From Phoronis australis (Eukaryota; Phoronida; Phoronidae): DNA of 64,000 nt. This document shows positions 10,525 through 23,404 of this stretch, in pieces. Below the pieces are notes generated by a model. That model was given only the letters and a program-made list of their open reading frames with translations, was not told the origin of the DNA and ran no database searches. Each line of letters begins with the position of its first letter. The first letter of the stretch is position 1. The stretch covers positions 437,680 through 501,679 of the forward strand of contig NMRA01000249.1 of assembly GCA_002633005.1 (NCBI GenBank), read 5' to 3'. A program made the position numbers and the translations under genes.

Positions 10525-13500
10525 GTATGTTGTTCAACGTAAATGCATTCCTTCAATGGATGTTTGCAATTTCTTGAGGTTTGAGATCGTGTATAAAAAT
10601 TGTAGGACATTAAACGTAACTAAGCAAACCTTTTTGTAAAATAACCGAGGGACTTTGAATATAAAAAATGATGATTATTTGAATTACCGCCACAGGATGG
10701 GGAAGACGTTGATAAATTAGCAGCATATATGCAATGGCGGATAGTCATTTTGTAACTTACGGAGACTTAGAGAGCAAACTTGACGAATATTATGAAGACA
10801 GTAACGGAGATGGAGTGAAGATGACACCCAGGTCAAAAGTGAAACGAGTGATGAGATAATCAGCCAGTTAGGTGTATGAAGACTATCCTCAAAATAGAGC
10901 TAGGTGCCACTGTGTGTTAAGTTTTGACAGACATCGATTTTGCACATAGTCCCCTTTATTTTTGATTGCACCTCGCCGTGAAACTTGCTTTAGCATATAA
11001 AGCTAAAGGCCTGCAGGGGCGCATTCGAACTTTGGGAATCAACGGACACTCACCTTGCCCGTTACAACTGTTTAAATGAATAACAGTCTATTTAACGTCA
11101 CTTTCTTGCGTAATTTTCCGCTTTTTGTAGCAAAAATGTATGTCGTTTTGAGAACAGTGCACTGGTGACATGCGCACTCGCCATTTCCTAAATTTTCCAA
11201 CACTAGTAGAAAAATAGTTTACTTAAAGAAGAAAGTACTTTTGTTTTAATTGTATTAACTTTGTGTCAGGCTTTGATCCGGTCAGTTTTTTTGCCCACAT
11301 CGGCTCTAATCTAGAGGTATAGCTTTGCACCTAGGCTAAGTTAGACCTCGTCGTATCGGCAATCTTTGCGTCTTTGAGGACGTACGAACTCGACCATCCC
11401 GCATCGCCGTCTTCAGCGATAGAAGCCGTCTCGGAGGCTACTCAGTCTTTGAGACGTGCTAGATATAACCGTGTTTGATTCAAGGTTTAATTTTCCAACC
11501 ACTTATTAAGTGTTGAGTAATATGTGTGTCGAACAGTATATCAAATCGAAATTTTAGCTGATTGTCAGCTATACTGTATTAATGTAGCTGGCGCATGTTG
11601 ATTCCATTCTAATACTTGCGCGCATGTGCATGTACGTCACTGAGGCTTAAGACATTATTTGACGTTTCTGCTTGTATACCATATGCCACCTGTTCACCAG
11701 GTGAGTGCTTTACGACGGACCATTTTCGACAAAAAAGTTCCTAAATACAATTGGCGATTTTCAACGTACTCCATCGTCACATTATCATTTGACCATGGAA
11801 TCACAGGGATAATGGATTAGCGTGCACGTTTCACTTGAAGGACAATTTTCCTACAGATCATTTAGTAATGCAACGGAAAAGGATTGATTGAAATTTTCTG
11901 ATATAATCTCACAAAGTCACGAAAAAGAAACATGTTACTCACGTGTTATAGTTTATTACGTATAACGTGGCTGTGATGCAACCGCACTATCTGCGTGCTT
12001 CTTGGATCGAAAAAGGTGATTTGGGAACTGGTACAAAGGAGCTTTAAACTCAGCTTGTGACTAAACATTTTACGCCACCTTTACAATATATGTACCAGTG
12101 AAGACAAAACTCTTGGTATTTCTTTACACTGGACTTCATTAAATCTTCGACATATTTTGAGGGGTTGTGCGTTAGTAGTTATTCTTAAGAAACTTGCACG
12201 GGTCCAAGAAACTGTCGGGGGTTCGATTTTTGATGACCGCATAAAGTGTAAATGTATAACGGATTGATGTGTACATGATCATGTGAGGCAATCGTGCAGA
12301 CGAAGATCAGCAAATATTTGGAGTTCAAGTGAAACTCCAAAAAACGCAATAGCTTGATCAAGAATTAATCGAAAAACACGTTAATATGAGCAAATTCGGA
12401 GCATATTTGGGGCCTCTCAACTTTCCTGGGATGCTTCGATTCCAAGTCTTCTCTCGGTTATTCGTCAAGGCTGTTCGCGTTTGTCCTCGAGAATTGTGGT
12501 ATTTTGTTTTGAGTAACTAAAAAATTGATTTATTTTTCACAATAAGAAGCTAATCTTGCAAGATTGGATGATACTTCAGTGAACGTAGCGGCGGCATGAA
12601 TTTGGGAAATCATCCTATACCAAATTAGGGAAGTACACAAGGAGATTTGTCTGTTTGAAATAAGTCCAAAAAATATTAATGAATTTCGGACAGTTCTACA
12701 TGTTGTGCCAAAATGTACCTATGTTTATCGACTTATCAGCATGATAAGTAGTCGAACTTTACAAACAGACACCAAAACCGATTGACTGCCTTTCCACAAA
12801 AGCAGCAAATGGTCGACAGCAGAGACCTCAATTTTGGCCATTATTCTTTTAGTAAGAGCGTCATGATTTGTTTTGTCCAAAATATCATATTTTTAATTCA
12901 AAGAGGCTCATGAAGTAAAATAATTTGCAAGCGTTTTAACTGAATGTGAGAGAAGACGATGCATGGTGGTCCTGAAACTATACGTGTACGATGTGTTCAT
13001 GTAGACAATGGGTCCTCAAAGGATTTTCAGTGAACTTTAATTACAACTTCTAAAACTTGATGAATCATCTTCTCATTTTGTTTTTAATTTAATTTTACCC
13101 GTTTTTGAAATGGCGTGGGTGCCTGTTTGCGGTGAGGTGATAATGTCTTATTTTAATATGTTCCTTTAGTTTGTGGAAGTTAATATCTGTTAACGGGTGG
13201 AGTAACAAATGGAAACATCCTGTTCATGATCTGTACATGTAGATATCAGTTAACGCTCAGCAGTCAACTGAACAAAAACTTTGTGACGACACGTACATGT
13301 AGAGATGCTGCTTTTTTCATATACACTGCTTTTATATTTCTCCATTAAAACCTAATATGTTTTGTCGGTCGCTCTAATGCTCTCCGTTGGTCACAGCAAT
13401 AAACAGAAAGCATACTGAAATGATAAGAAACCCTGTCTCCACGATCTCACCCAGAACTGATTTTGTCATGCACGGCCATGCGCCCATTCTCAATAAGAAT

Positions 13501-13874
13501 GACCAAATGCGAAATGAGGATTCATAAAAGTAAAGTTGATTTGTGATTGTCAAATTTGACTCATTTATACAAAAGGTTATTTTAAGATTTTAAACCAGAA
13601 ACAAAGTAACAATTTTTCCTGAATTTTTGCTTAGTTTTTGGTCACAATGTACTGCACCATTAGAAACGTGACTGAGGAAGTGTCAATCGAAATTCTGTTG
13701 TTGAGGAAACTGTGTTGTCAAATCTTGTCGTATGTTCGAGTTTTCAAGATGGCATAGGCGCGAAATTGGACTATCCGAGTAAGCTTAGCAAGTTTGTTCA
13801 AATAATCAGGTCCACGTTGATAAAATTTACAGTGCACTAGACTACAGTGCCCGGTTGAATGAAATACATGTAGT
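10525..13874 (+). other. Gene A intron, first part
   Basis: Contains no exon or repeat that I can support. Sequence is moderately AT-rich and low in long open frames on both strands. Confidence 0.4.
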
Positions 13875-14255
13875 CCCAAATAGGGTCTCAACTAAGGTCC
13901 CTAAATCTACAGCGTATTTGCGGGTTTGTGAAAACACTTATGGTGCTATCTTATGCTGTTTTAGTATCATTAGAAAGCCTATTTTTGGCTTTGATTCAAA
14001 TCAAGAGTGAAATATAGATTGAATATCGTGGAAAATACGGATTTTTTCATGCAACTCACCCAATTAAAGGACTAAGTCACTAACCGTTTTGATTAAATTA
14101 AGGGCTCAGTTTTTAGTTATATTATTAGAAAATGTCATTAGTCAAAGAAGAGCTCATAATAAAGATTAAATTATAGAAAAAATATTACACCTGTGCCTAA
14201 AGAACGAAGCAAATACGAAAAAGATTTAGGGACCTTAGTTGAGTCCCTATTTGGG
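13875..14255. mobile_element. MITE with 30-35-bp terminal inverted repeats
   Basis: Left end: CCCAAATAGGGTCTCAACTA, continuing AGGTCCCTAAATCT. Right end: AGATTTAGGGACCTTAGTTG, continuing AGTCCCTATTTGGG. The two are inverted copies with a single clear mismatch over about 34 bp. The 381-bp element has no coding capacity. Target-site duplication was not evident from the flanks, so the superfamily is undetermined. It sits in the largest unduplicated intron of gene A. Confidence 0.7.
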
Positions 14256-15103
14256 GCTGTTTCATGCAACCGGACGCAAGTTATTCAAAAATTTACTTTT
14301 ACGCTATATGCATTGTTTTTTTTTCAACTATTGGCGATCTCATTCACTAAGCAATAGTTTGTTAATCATTCATGTATTTTTCCGTCATATACAGTATATC
14401 TACATGTATGTGATTTGCCAGGGTGAAAAGAGTAAAAAATGATGTAGCGGGAATTATTATATGTTAATGAGCACGCTAAGAAACGGAAATAGGCAGTGCA
14501 GAAAAGTAGATAAGAGGTGGCTCCTCGGTCAACGGAACAAAACTTTCGTGAAACTACATAGGGATGTTGATTTTACTTGAACTTGCCCGCGCATTTTAGC
14601 CATTGAAGTCTGGCTTCTCTAATTATCACCTCCCATATAAAAAGCCATTCAACTGCTTATAGTCTATTCACCACACTTCAAATGAATCAAAGCCATTGCA
14701 GTTTCAGCAGTTTGTTTTAGTACTTTTTACATAACAGGGTTCAGTGGATCTTTGACAACACACCACTATTATTGAAAAATAATTGTTATATCACCTATAG
14801 CAAAACAATAACTCAATGATTCACACTGATATAATTGTTACCAATTATTTCTACGTTGAGATCCGCTCATAGTTATTTGGATGAACTTGTTGCTGTAGTA
14901 ATTATGATAAGGGAGCTAAGTATATTACGACTTCAGTCATTTTACTAAAACAGATTACGGGATTTGAAACCTCATCTCAAAACAAATTGTACCTTGACGT
15001 GAAGTTGAGCTCGTGGGCAACCCGCTTCACTCCATACAATACGCAAATAGAATTGCAAAAAGCGGCTTCGAGCAATTGTCCCAGTAGTAGCCAAATGTTA
15101 TCC
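14256..15103 (+). other. Gene A intron before the duplicated region
   Basis: Nothing supportable. Several ATAATTGTTA-like short AT repeats occur around 14760-14850. Confidence 0.35.
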
Positions 15104-15174
15104 TGTTTGCCCATCCTCCCTTTTTCTAGAAACATAGCCCTACATTGTAAGTTGACTCATGCCTCTTGTTACAG

Positions 15175-15258
15175 ATGCGACATCTACGGGACATTCGCAA
15201 AGTGCTCCACCTCTTACGCCAACGCTTCCGCCAAATCAAATGCCCGGTGGTAGCAGTG
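15175..15258 (+). CDS. Gene A exon: Ser/Thr/Pro linker, copy 1
   Basis: An 84-bp phase 1-1 exon after CTTGTTACAG with donor GTAAGT. It begins DATSTGHSQSAPPLTPTLPP and ends with NQMPGGSSG. It would lengthen the stalk by 28 residues. It lies in the first unit of the tandem duplication. The copy at 16681-16764 keeps both splice sites and the frame while differing at a few amino acids, which argues that both are used. Confidence 0.65.
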
Positions 15259-16119
15259 GTAAGTCACACTAGAATAGTTAATGCCATATTTCACGAGAAA
15301 AGCAAAGCAAATAAGGTTCATGTCTATCTAAAACATTGTGTACCATGAGCGGCATAGAAATTTGTTGATTTACCAGTGTAGTGACAACACGATGAGCACT
15401 TATCAAGTTTTTTCATCAACATCCTCGTCACTGTCAGCAAAAATTTTGAGCCACAATCTAACCAGTGACACAGCTTGAAACACGGCAACCCCGATTTGAA
15501 ACAGAATCGCATTTTGTACATTTTTTATAACAGTATTTTGCAGGTAATATTTTCACGGCATATTTTCTGGGATTAACAGCAGATTCATCAAATGAAATTT
15601 CAGACTACATTGTACTGTGCTCCAACAAGAACTCATTATTTTTGGAAGGCTAGTTTGGGATTAGCACACTGATAATTTGCACTTTTGGTTTGTAGCAGCA
15701 ATCAGGCATTAACAGGAGGTAAAGATGACCCATCACTGATTTCAAACTGTACATGTATATGTCGTAGCATGCTTCATAAACTGTAGGTGATGAGTTACGT
15801 AAAGCTTACGTACAAAGGATTCAGTGCCCTTCGTTATAAGAATTGGTCAGAAAACTAAAATATTGAGCTTAACTTTTGAAAACATTCAGATACTGTTGGA
15901 TTGTGCAACAGCAACTGTAGAGCGTTCGCCTTGCCTTTTCTCTTCGAAGGTCATTAATTTCATCACTACCTGTGAAAATGTGTAGACCAGGCAATGGCTG
16001 AGCCTGGACTATGAGATCAAGAGACTATATGTAAATTTAAATCAATTAACTCAGGAGCTCTGAGATGTGTATGTAAATATCTCGAGTGATACCGAAATGC
16101 TTGTTGCATGGGCCAAACC

Positions 16120-16500
16120 TTAAACCATTACATCTGTGCCAGGGCTTTTGAAGATAACTTTGAAGAGTGCCTGACTGCAGCTTGATGATCGTGCAATAAC
16201 AAACGCGTTCTCCGCCTCTTCATGACGGCTTGTGAGTTCCGGAATATTGTGGTCAACGACCTTTCCGATATTGTATAAAATGATGACGTGACACAACCTT
16301 CTGCGGGCGCCATATGTACTGCAATTTTGCCCTTTAATTGCCTTAGCATCGCCACTTGCCCTTTGTTTAAACAGAAAGTCAACAAGCACCTCCATGCCAT
16401 TGTCACAAACCTCTTGAACTGCTGATTTTCTGAAAAGGCAGGGTAATTTGTCAGCTTTCATCAAAGTAAACCTTAAGAAAATGAGCAACACCATCGCCAT
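16120..16500 (-). pseudogene. Fragment of long-TIR element cargo protein, with decayed copies at 17650-17960 and 18030-18440
   Basis: The minus strand encodes a 126-residue open frame with KGQNCSTYGARRRLCHV, IPELTSRHEEAENAF and IFKSPGTDVMV. I recognise these as worn forms of the HEEADTR and SPDTDV motifs of a repetitive protein family common in invertebrate genomes, also present in this window at 35520-37500 (there ADTRMMMHLQHAA). The fragment lies inside the 1.5-kb tandem duplication, so it recurs, more damaged, in the later units. It is a transposon-derived relic inside a gene A intron, not a host exon. The family identification is from memory. Confidence 0.55.
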
Positions 16501-16680
16501 TGATTGTGCTGTTCAGTTGTAATTAAACAACATACATGTATGTGGTAAACTTTTGAGCATCTGTCGCATCAGGGTTTGAAACACTGAAAAGTTTCCAATC
16601 CCCATGTTGCCCATCCTCCCTATTTCTAGAAACATAGCCCTACATTGTACATGTAAGTTGACTCATGCCTTTTGTTACAG

Positions 16681-16764
16681 ATGCGACATCGACGGGACAT
16701 TCGCAAAGTACTCCACCTCTTACGCCAACGCTTCCGCCAACTCAAAAGCCCGGTGGGAGCAGTG
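16681..16764 (+). CDS. Gene A exon: Ser/Thr/Pro linker, copy 2
   Basis: Second copy of the duplicated 84-bp exon, phase 1-1, acceptor TTTTGTTACAG, donor GTAAGT. It begins DATSTGHSQSTPPLTPTLPP and ends TQKPGGSSG. Compared with copy 1 the visible changes are A to T, N to T and M to K, all compatible with a flexible stalk, with no frame change. Because the exon is symmetric, its inclusion or skipping would simply alter stalk length. Confidence 0.65.
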
Positions 16765-18517
16765 GTAAGTCACTCTAGAATATTTAATGCCATATTTCAC
16801 AAGAAAAGCAAAACAAATAAGGTATATGCGGATCTAAAACATTGTGTACCCTGAGCGGTATAGAACTTTGTTGATTTACCCAGTGTAGTGACAACACGAT
16901 GAACACTTATGAAGTTTTTTCTTCAACATCCTCGTCATTGTCAGCAAACATTTTGAGCCACAATCCAATCAGTGACACAGCTTGAAACACGGCAAATCCG
17001 ATTTGAAACAGATTGAATCGCATTTTGTACCACAGCAAATTTTTTAAAACAGTACTTTGCAGGTAATGTTTTAATGACATATTTTCTGGGATTAACAGCA
17101 GATTCATCCAATGAAAGCTCAGACTACAGTGTACTGTGCTCCAACAAGAACTCATTATTTTTGGAAGGCTAGTTTGTGAGTAGCACACTGATAATTTGCA
17201 CTTTTGGTTTGTAGCAGCAAGCAGTCATTAACAGGAGGTAAAGGTGACCCATCATTGATTTCAACCAGAATATGTCGTAGCATGCTTCGTAAACTGTAGG
17301 TGATGAGTTACGTAAAGCTTACGTACAAAGGGTTCAGTGCCCTTCATTATAAGAGTTGGTCAGAAAACTAAAATATTGAGCTCAACTTTTGAAAACAACC
17401 AGATACTGTTGGATTGTGCAACAGCAACTGTAGAGCGTTCGCCTTGCCTTTTCTCTTTGAAGGCCATAAATTTCATCACTACTTGTGAAAATGTGTAGAC
17501 CAGGCAATGGTTGAGCCTGGACTATGAGAGAAAGAGACTACATGTAAATTTAAATCAATTACTGTGGAGCTCTGAGACGTGTATGTTAATATCTCGAGTG
17601 ATACCGAAATGCTTGTTGCATGGGCCAAATCTTAAACCATTACATCTGTGCCAGGGCTTTTGAAGATAATTTTGAAGAGTTCCTGACTGCAGCATGATGA
17701 TCGTGCAATAACAAACGCGTTCTCCGCATCTTCATGATGGCTTGTGAGTTCCGGAATATTGTGGTCTACGACCTCTCTGTTGTCGTATACATTGATGACA
17801 TGACACAAACTTCTGTGGGTGCCATTTATGCTGCAATTTTGCCCTTAATTGCCTTAACATTGCCACTTGCCCTTTGTTAAACAGAAAGTCAACAAGCACC
17901 TCTTTGCCATTGTCACAAAACCTCTTGAACTGGGCTGATTTTTTGGAAAGGCAGGGTAATTAATTCGTCAGCTTTCTGAGCTCTAAGATGTGTATGTTAA
18001 TATCTCGAGTGATACCGAAATGCTGGTTGCATGGGCCAAACTTCAAACCATTACATCTGTGCCTCGGCTTTTGAAGATTATTTTGAAGACTGTCTGACTG
18101 CATCATGATGAGCTTGCAATACTAAACGCGTCTCCGCCTCTTCATGATCGCTTGTGAGTGCTGTAACATTCTAGTCAACGACCATTCCGCTGTCGCATAC
18201 AGTCTACACTGATGACATGACGCAAACTTCTGCGGACGCCATATATAATTTTGCCTTTAATTGCCTTAGCATCGCCACTTGCCCTTTGTTTAAACAGAAA
18301 GTCGACAAGGACCTCCTTGTCATTATCACAAAACCTCTTGAACTGCTGAATTTCTGAACAGGCAGAGTAATTCGTCAGCTTTCATCAAAGTAAACCTTAA
18401 GAAATTGAGTATCACTGCCGCCATTGATTGTACTGTTCAGCTGTAATTAAACAACACATGGTAAACTTTTGAGCATCTGTTTCAGCAGGCTTTGGAAAAC
18501 TGAAAAAATTCCAATCC

Positions 18518-19573
18518 CCATGGGATAAGTAGATTTTGTGTGAAATTGAGAAGCGTTTACAATGGCACGGAAGTTTATTTGAATGCGTCTTGTTTTAGGG
18601 GGTCCGTAATTGGAATAATATTTTTTGCAGTCTAGGCTAGAAATTCTCCACTTCGGGAATGTCTCCAAAATTTTTAACACCGAAATCTGAACAAACACTG
18701 AATTTTCTTGTTAAAAAATTGAGCACCGGCAATTTTTGCCCTTGTACGAGAATATTTCTTAACTTTAAAACACTTCGATTTTTTCATGACAGAGTATTAA
18801 AATAGGTTGGAATGTTCATAAAAAGCACTGCTGATCACTTACACGTAGGTAGAAGATCCCGTCAACACCTACATGTATGATGTTGCAAACTTTATCTCAA
18901 CGAAATTGATTAATTTTTTCTATATCGCAAACTAGAAATGTATAGCTATACATATTTTCTAATTCAGGTTCTTCTCAGCCAATGTTTCAAAGATGGGAAG
19001 GATTTTATAAAAATATAGTCACACGTTTGCATGCGTGAGCTTCCAGGTTAAGAAAATTATGATCGACAAAGCATTCATTATTTGAGGTAGAAACACACCA
19101 ACACCATTGTTTAAACAGAAAATCATAACTTCAAGCCTGGTGTTTAGGTCTTGGTAGAAATAATTTTTCACCTCGTCTGCATGGTTTCATATTCGAACAT
19201 AAGATAATGCTTTTGTTTTTTTTCTGATATTCAACCTGTTGCAATTATTCTTTTGCTTTTACCAACCAGTCATAATCAAAATTGCAATTACAGTCAGTTA
19301 AAAACTCAATCTTTAGGATAAAAAATATTCTTTTGTTCACGCTAAAATGCAAAGCTCATGACCTGTGTGACGCTTATTCAAACAAATGCAAGTTTTCTTG
19401 GCTTGATTTTGGGCACACGTTTACGTATGACATTCTACCAAAAGCTTCGTTAGCTTACGATCTCAATTTAAACGATTTATCAAACAAATTTTGAACAGAT
19501 TTGCAACGTGCAGCAATTTTGTCGATTCCACAATACATGTAGGGCTTTGCACAATATCTTTGTATCGTTACAG
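18518..19573 (+). other. Last intron of gene A
   Basis: Remaining intron after the duplicated block. AT-rich, no recognised element. Confidence 0.4.
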
Positions 19574-19668
19574 GTCAGACTAGCGAGGCTGCAGGGATTG
19601 TGCCATCAACATACTCAACTATCCTGTGTGCGTCACTCCTGTCTGTTGTCCTTGTTACACCCCAGTAG
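19574..19668 (+). CDS. Gene A terminal exon: hydrophobic C-terminus, likely GPI-anchor signal
   Basis: Coding part of the last exon, after TATCGTTACAG, entered in phase 1. It reads GQTSEAAGIVPS, then YSTILCASLLSVVLVTPQ and TAG. A hydrophobic run of about 16 residues at the extreme C-terminus, with no basic cytoplasmic tail and small residues (SEAAG) some 8-12 positions before it, is the layout of a GPI-anchor attachment signal. A very short membrane anchor is the alternative. With the upstream Ser/Thr stalk and 8-Cys module, this makes gene A a cell-surface protein; the visible exons sum to about 785 bp. I did not find a clear AATAAA just downstream. Confidence 0.65.
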
Positions 19669-20684
19669 TAGTCACTGGCATTTCTTGGAGACGTGTATTA
19701 TTCCGAAGCAATTTTTCTTTCGTTGGACAGACACGCTAATTTTGTTCAATGATTGTTCAGGTCCTATTTGTCTTATGTACATGTAATATTTATGGGTTCA
19801 TATAAAAGATGACTGTATCGTCAAAATTGTACGTTACGTACTGAAATTTTAAAGGTAAATGTTTTTGCCATAAAGGTGTTCCTAGAGCTTTGATGCTTGC
19901 AATAATCTTTATCGTGTTATAATTTTGAGAAATATTCGTAATTGAAACTGTTTAAGGTCATTGACAATAGCTTATGTTTTGATTTGTAGACCATTGTGTG
20001 TTATTAGATGGAAAGTTCGGTTTGTAACGGTCTGGAACGGGAGAGCGTGAAGAATAACGAGACATAGGTAAAGCTGCAGTAGACTACACGCCACATTTAA
20101 CGGAGTATCATTTACTAAGTTTAGTTTTAAAGATTATAAAACAATTTCAAAAAACGACAACAGGGTATTAATCCAAAATGTCAGGAATGAGACTGGGTGA
20201 CTTACACGTAGGTGTACATGTAGCTCTAGAGTCGACAAAACTGCCGAAAAAATTAGCGACATATTCGAATGGTGATAAAAACGACCCCAAAATGTCCAAT
20301 TTTCGGACTTATGAAACCTCACCCTGTGCTTCAGTGTCCAATAACCACACCAGCTGGCACCTATTCTATCTATATATCTAGGAGAGTGAAACATCACATA
20401 AATCTCTGGACAACTTCAGAAACACAGAGAACATTGTCGTGGCAAGAAATAAGAGATTGGGATCCATTCGCGTTAGTATGTTTTTCCATACGAAAAAATG
20501 TATCTACTACTCTCTTCCGCAAAGTCTGAATTTGCGTCTAAAGAGTGTACCACAATACTTCATGCAGTAACACTCATATTGCGTACACTGACCTTCACTT
20601 TTCTTGAGGGAAGCTTTCTCGTTTGTACTTTTTGTGTAATTCTTGTTTTCTTTTTTTTCTGAGTGTTTTTACATGCATTGCTCA
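19669..20684. other. 3' flank of gene A
   Basis: Probably holds the 3' UTR of gene A. No other gene is seen. Open frames near 20134-20529 overlap each other on both strands and show no protein features. Confidence 0.35.
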
Positions 20685-20850
20685 TGGACGGCGCACCATA
20701 GGGGTCTGGGGGATATAGCCTCTCACTTTTTGAATGCTACGCCGCACATGGTCTATAGGCGGTGAACCACGGGGGATGAGGAGGTTTTAGCCCACCCCCC
20801 TCCCCCCCACTTTCAGTGCTGCGCCACCCGTGTTGCTGCTGGAGGGTGTG
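20685..20850. repeat. GC-rich two-unit direct repeat
   Basis: Two roughly 80-90-bp units, each with a GGCG(C/G)-ACCA-GGGG start and a CTTTTTGAATGCTACGCC/CTTTCAGTGCTGCGCC end. The second has runs of C (CCCACCCCCCTCCCCCCCAC). The block is much richer in GC than its surroundings and lies just outside the 5.1-kb inverted-repeat element. Confidence 0.4.
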
Positions 20851-22551
20851 TTTTATGCTATTTACTTTTACTTTTTTATGAGATGTAAATATAGTGCTGT
20901 TCTGGTCTCAATGAACAGATGATTGAAAATGAGGCATTTATTCATTCTAAATATACATGTCAACACATAAGTTAAACTTACATTTTGCTTCAGTTAGAGA
21001 GAGGGAAATAGAGAGAGAGCAGTTTAATCGCCCTGAAAGTTTTACAGTTCACGACGTATAGACCGGGATCCGAGAGCTTTTTTGGGCATGAAAAGGTAAC
21101 CAATTTTCCTTGGTGCCACAATGGTCTATGGGTATCCTGATGCTTGGAAAGGGTCGTCTGGCAGGCTCGCTCTGGCGGGTGTGGTCAGGGGAGCCAAGAG
21201 AATGACACTAAAAAAATGAGCTAGATCAACTTTTCTGGTAACCACTTCAAACTGCCTCTGATACCTCCTACGTAATCCACTGTATCAAAATTGGTCAATG
21301 CCAGACAATTTCCGTGGTGGGGAGTATCAGCCAGACGGTTACAAACAAGGTCAAAAAATTCAGCTAGATCAATCCAAGAGGTAACCGCGTGAAACCAGTT
21401 GCAAAATATTCACTGTGAGCCCAGGTATCACGAATGAACACTGCCAGACAAATCTAGTTGTGGATTAGCCCCGCCAGACACCCCCAAATACCCGAGTTGG
21501 GCTAGATCAATCCATCAGGTAACCGTTTGAAACCAATTGCACGATGTTCAGTATCACTGTACATGGCACAAGTGTTAGATGCCAGACAATTTCAGTGTTG
21601 GGGTGCCCCTGCCAGACAATTATCTAAAAGGGCTAAAATTCAGCTAGATCAATCCAAGAGGTAACCGCTTAAAACCAGTTCCAAAATATTCACCGTAAGC
21701 CCAGGTATCACGAATAAACACTGACAGACAAATCTAATGGTGGGTTAGCCCCGCCATACACGCCCAAAGACCTTAGTTGACCTAGATCAACCTACGAGGT
21801 AACCGTTTGAAACCAACTGCACGATGCTCAGCATCACTGCATGTCGCACAACAGTAAGATGCCAGACGATTTCAGCGGTGGGGTGTCCCTGGCAGACGAC
21901 TAAAGAAGCGCTAAAATTTAAGGTAAATCAACCCAAGAGCTAACCGCATGGAACCAGTTGCAAAATATTCTACGTAAGCCCATGTATCATAAATAAACAC
22001 TGCGAAACAAGTCTAGTTGTGGATTAGCAATGCCACACACGTGCAAATATCTGAGTTCGACCAGATTTACTCGCCAGGTAACCCTTTGAAACCATTTGCA
22101 TAATGTTGAGCAACATTCTGCATGCAACAAAAGGTACTTTACAGACATTTTTAGCGGTGGGACAGTAGAATACAGGGTTTGGTCGATGCAGAGGCGACTT
22201 TTTATTAGACGCCCTTATCTCTCTACTCAAATGCATCCTATTCAGGCCCGTAGCCAACATTGAGCGGGGGGTGGTTCGAATTTCAAGAACGGTGGACCTT
22301 TGGTATTTTGCAAACGTCGACACTGTTAGGTCTTTGATTCAGCTTAATTAGAAGGAAGAGGACATTCTCGCATTATCTCCTGCCAAAGTTTAAAAATCAG
22401 CCATGCTTAAATGAGTGATTACACCTCATTGCATGCTCACACCGAAATATGAAGTTTAGTCTGCGAATGATTTCACAAAATTGTTTATCTGGTTGTATTT
22501 TAGCGTGTTACTTAAGTTGCTTACATCGCTGGAAATGGGAACATCCCACTA

Positions 22552-22635
22552 TTTCGAAGGTTTACTACTCGTAAGGTTCACTATTACGAAGATTTACTAG
22601 TTCGACGATTCACCATTCCATAAATTCACCGCTCC
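22552..22635 (+). repeat. 16-bp minisatellite inside the long-TIR element
   Basis: About five degenerate 16-bp units of the type TTCGAAGGTTTACTAC, TCGTAAGGTTCACTAT, TACGAAGATTTACTAG, TTCGACGATTCACCAT, TCCATAAATTCACCGC. A related array in opposite orientation occurs at about 23405-23515. Confidence 0.6.
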
Positions 22636-23404
22636 CAAAATATCTAATCTTTCAAACTCAGATGGGATTTTTAAACTTTTACAGGCAAAAATAAACAATA
22701 TTTCGGTTATTAGATGCACCTATACCGAAAACAACACTGGGCACTAAAACACTTGGTTACCATATGCATGCGAAATTGCCCGCATGTCTTAAAATGAGTA
22801 CGCACTTGCATTATAAAATGATATGAAGTAGGAATACTGATGAATTATCAACCATGACAAAATTCATCAAATCCATGCCAAGCTCGAATCGCAGCGCGAC
22901 GCACACGGCCAGGTCGAAACTAAATGAAGTTAGTAGGCCACCCTGTCCCTGCCACATCTCACGAAATCAGGGAGTCCCATTTAGTCTTCTTAAATTTGAA
23001 ACGCCGTTGGTCGCCGTAGCCGTGCCCCAGATGTTGTCTCTGCTTGAGAATGAGTCGTGATCACACAATCACGGCAGTGAATTGTCGGAGTTCTGGGCCC
23101 AGTCTCGAATCTTTTTATTCTTATGCTCGAGTATATAATGACTTACGTGGATGATTTATTAGTCCTAGTTTGCAGTTGACAAATCCATTATTAAAGCTAA
23201 AAGTTAGAGTTTGAACTTGAAATGTCGAGTTTTTATCGAGTTTGTAGCATGAATATCAGAGTTTTTAAGTGCAAACTTGGACTAGAAACTCATATGCATT
23301 GCCTATATTTATTCGAGAACAGTCTGATAACCACTTTTCTAGAGTTAGCACAAAAGACGCAGAGAAATTCGTTTCGAGCACACTGATTAGAGACCGGGCC
23401 ATGG

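Larger units (their letters stand above)
15104..18517 (+). repeat. 1.5-kb tandem duplication containing linker exons
   Basis: Unit 1 starts TGCCCATCCTCCCTTTTTCT at about 15104 and unit 2 starts with nearly the same bases at about 16606; both end in AATCCCCATG (about 16600 and 18517). The copies stay colinear through the exon, the region with GTAGTGACAACACGATGA, and TTTTCTCTTCGAAGGTCATT/TTTTCTCTTTGAAGGCCATA. Inside unit 2, roughly 17570-17970 is repeated again at 17980-18440, making that part of the block three-fold overall. By eye the copies are about 90% alike, so the duplication is fairly recent compared with the gene A/B split. It duplicated one linker exon and also carried along a transposon protein fragment on the minus strand. 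Confidence 0.85.

Noticed and set aside
15166-15348. Open frame MLQMRHLRDIRKVLHLLRQR over the linker exon
   Set aside because: It is a shifted frame of the Ser/Thr/Pro exon and runs through the splice donor. The phase-1 reading fits the neighbouring exons.
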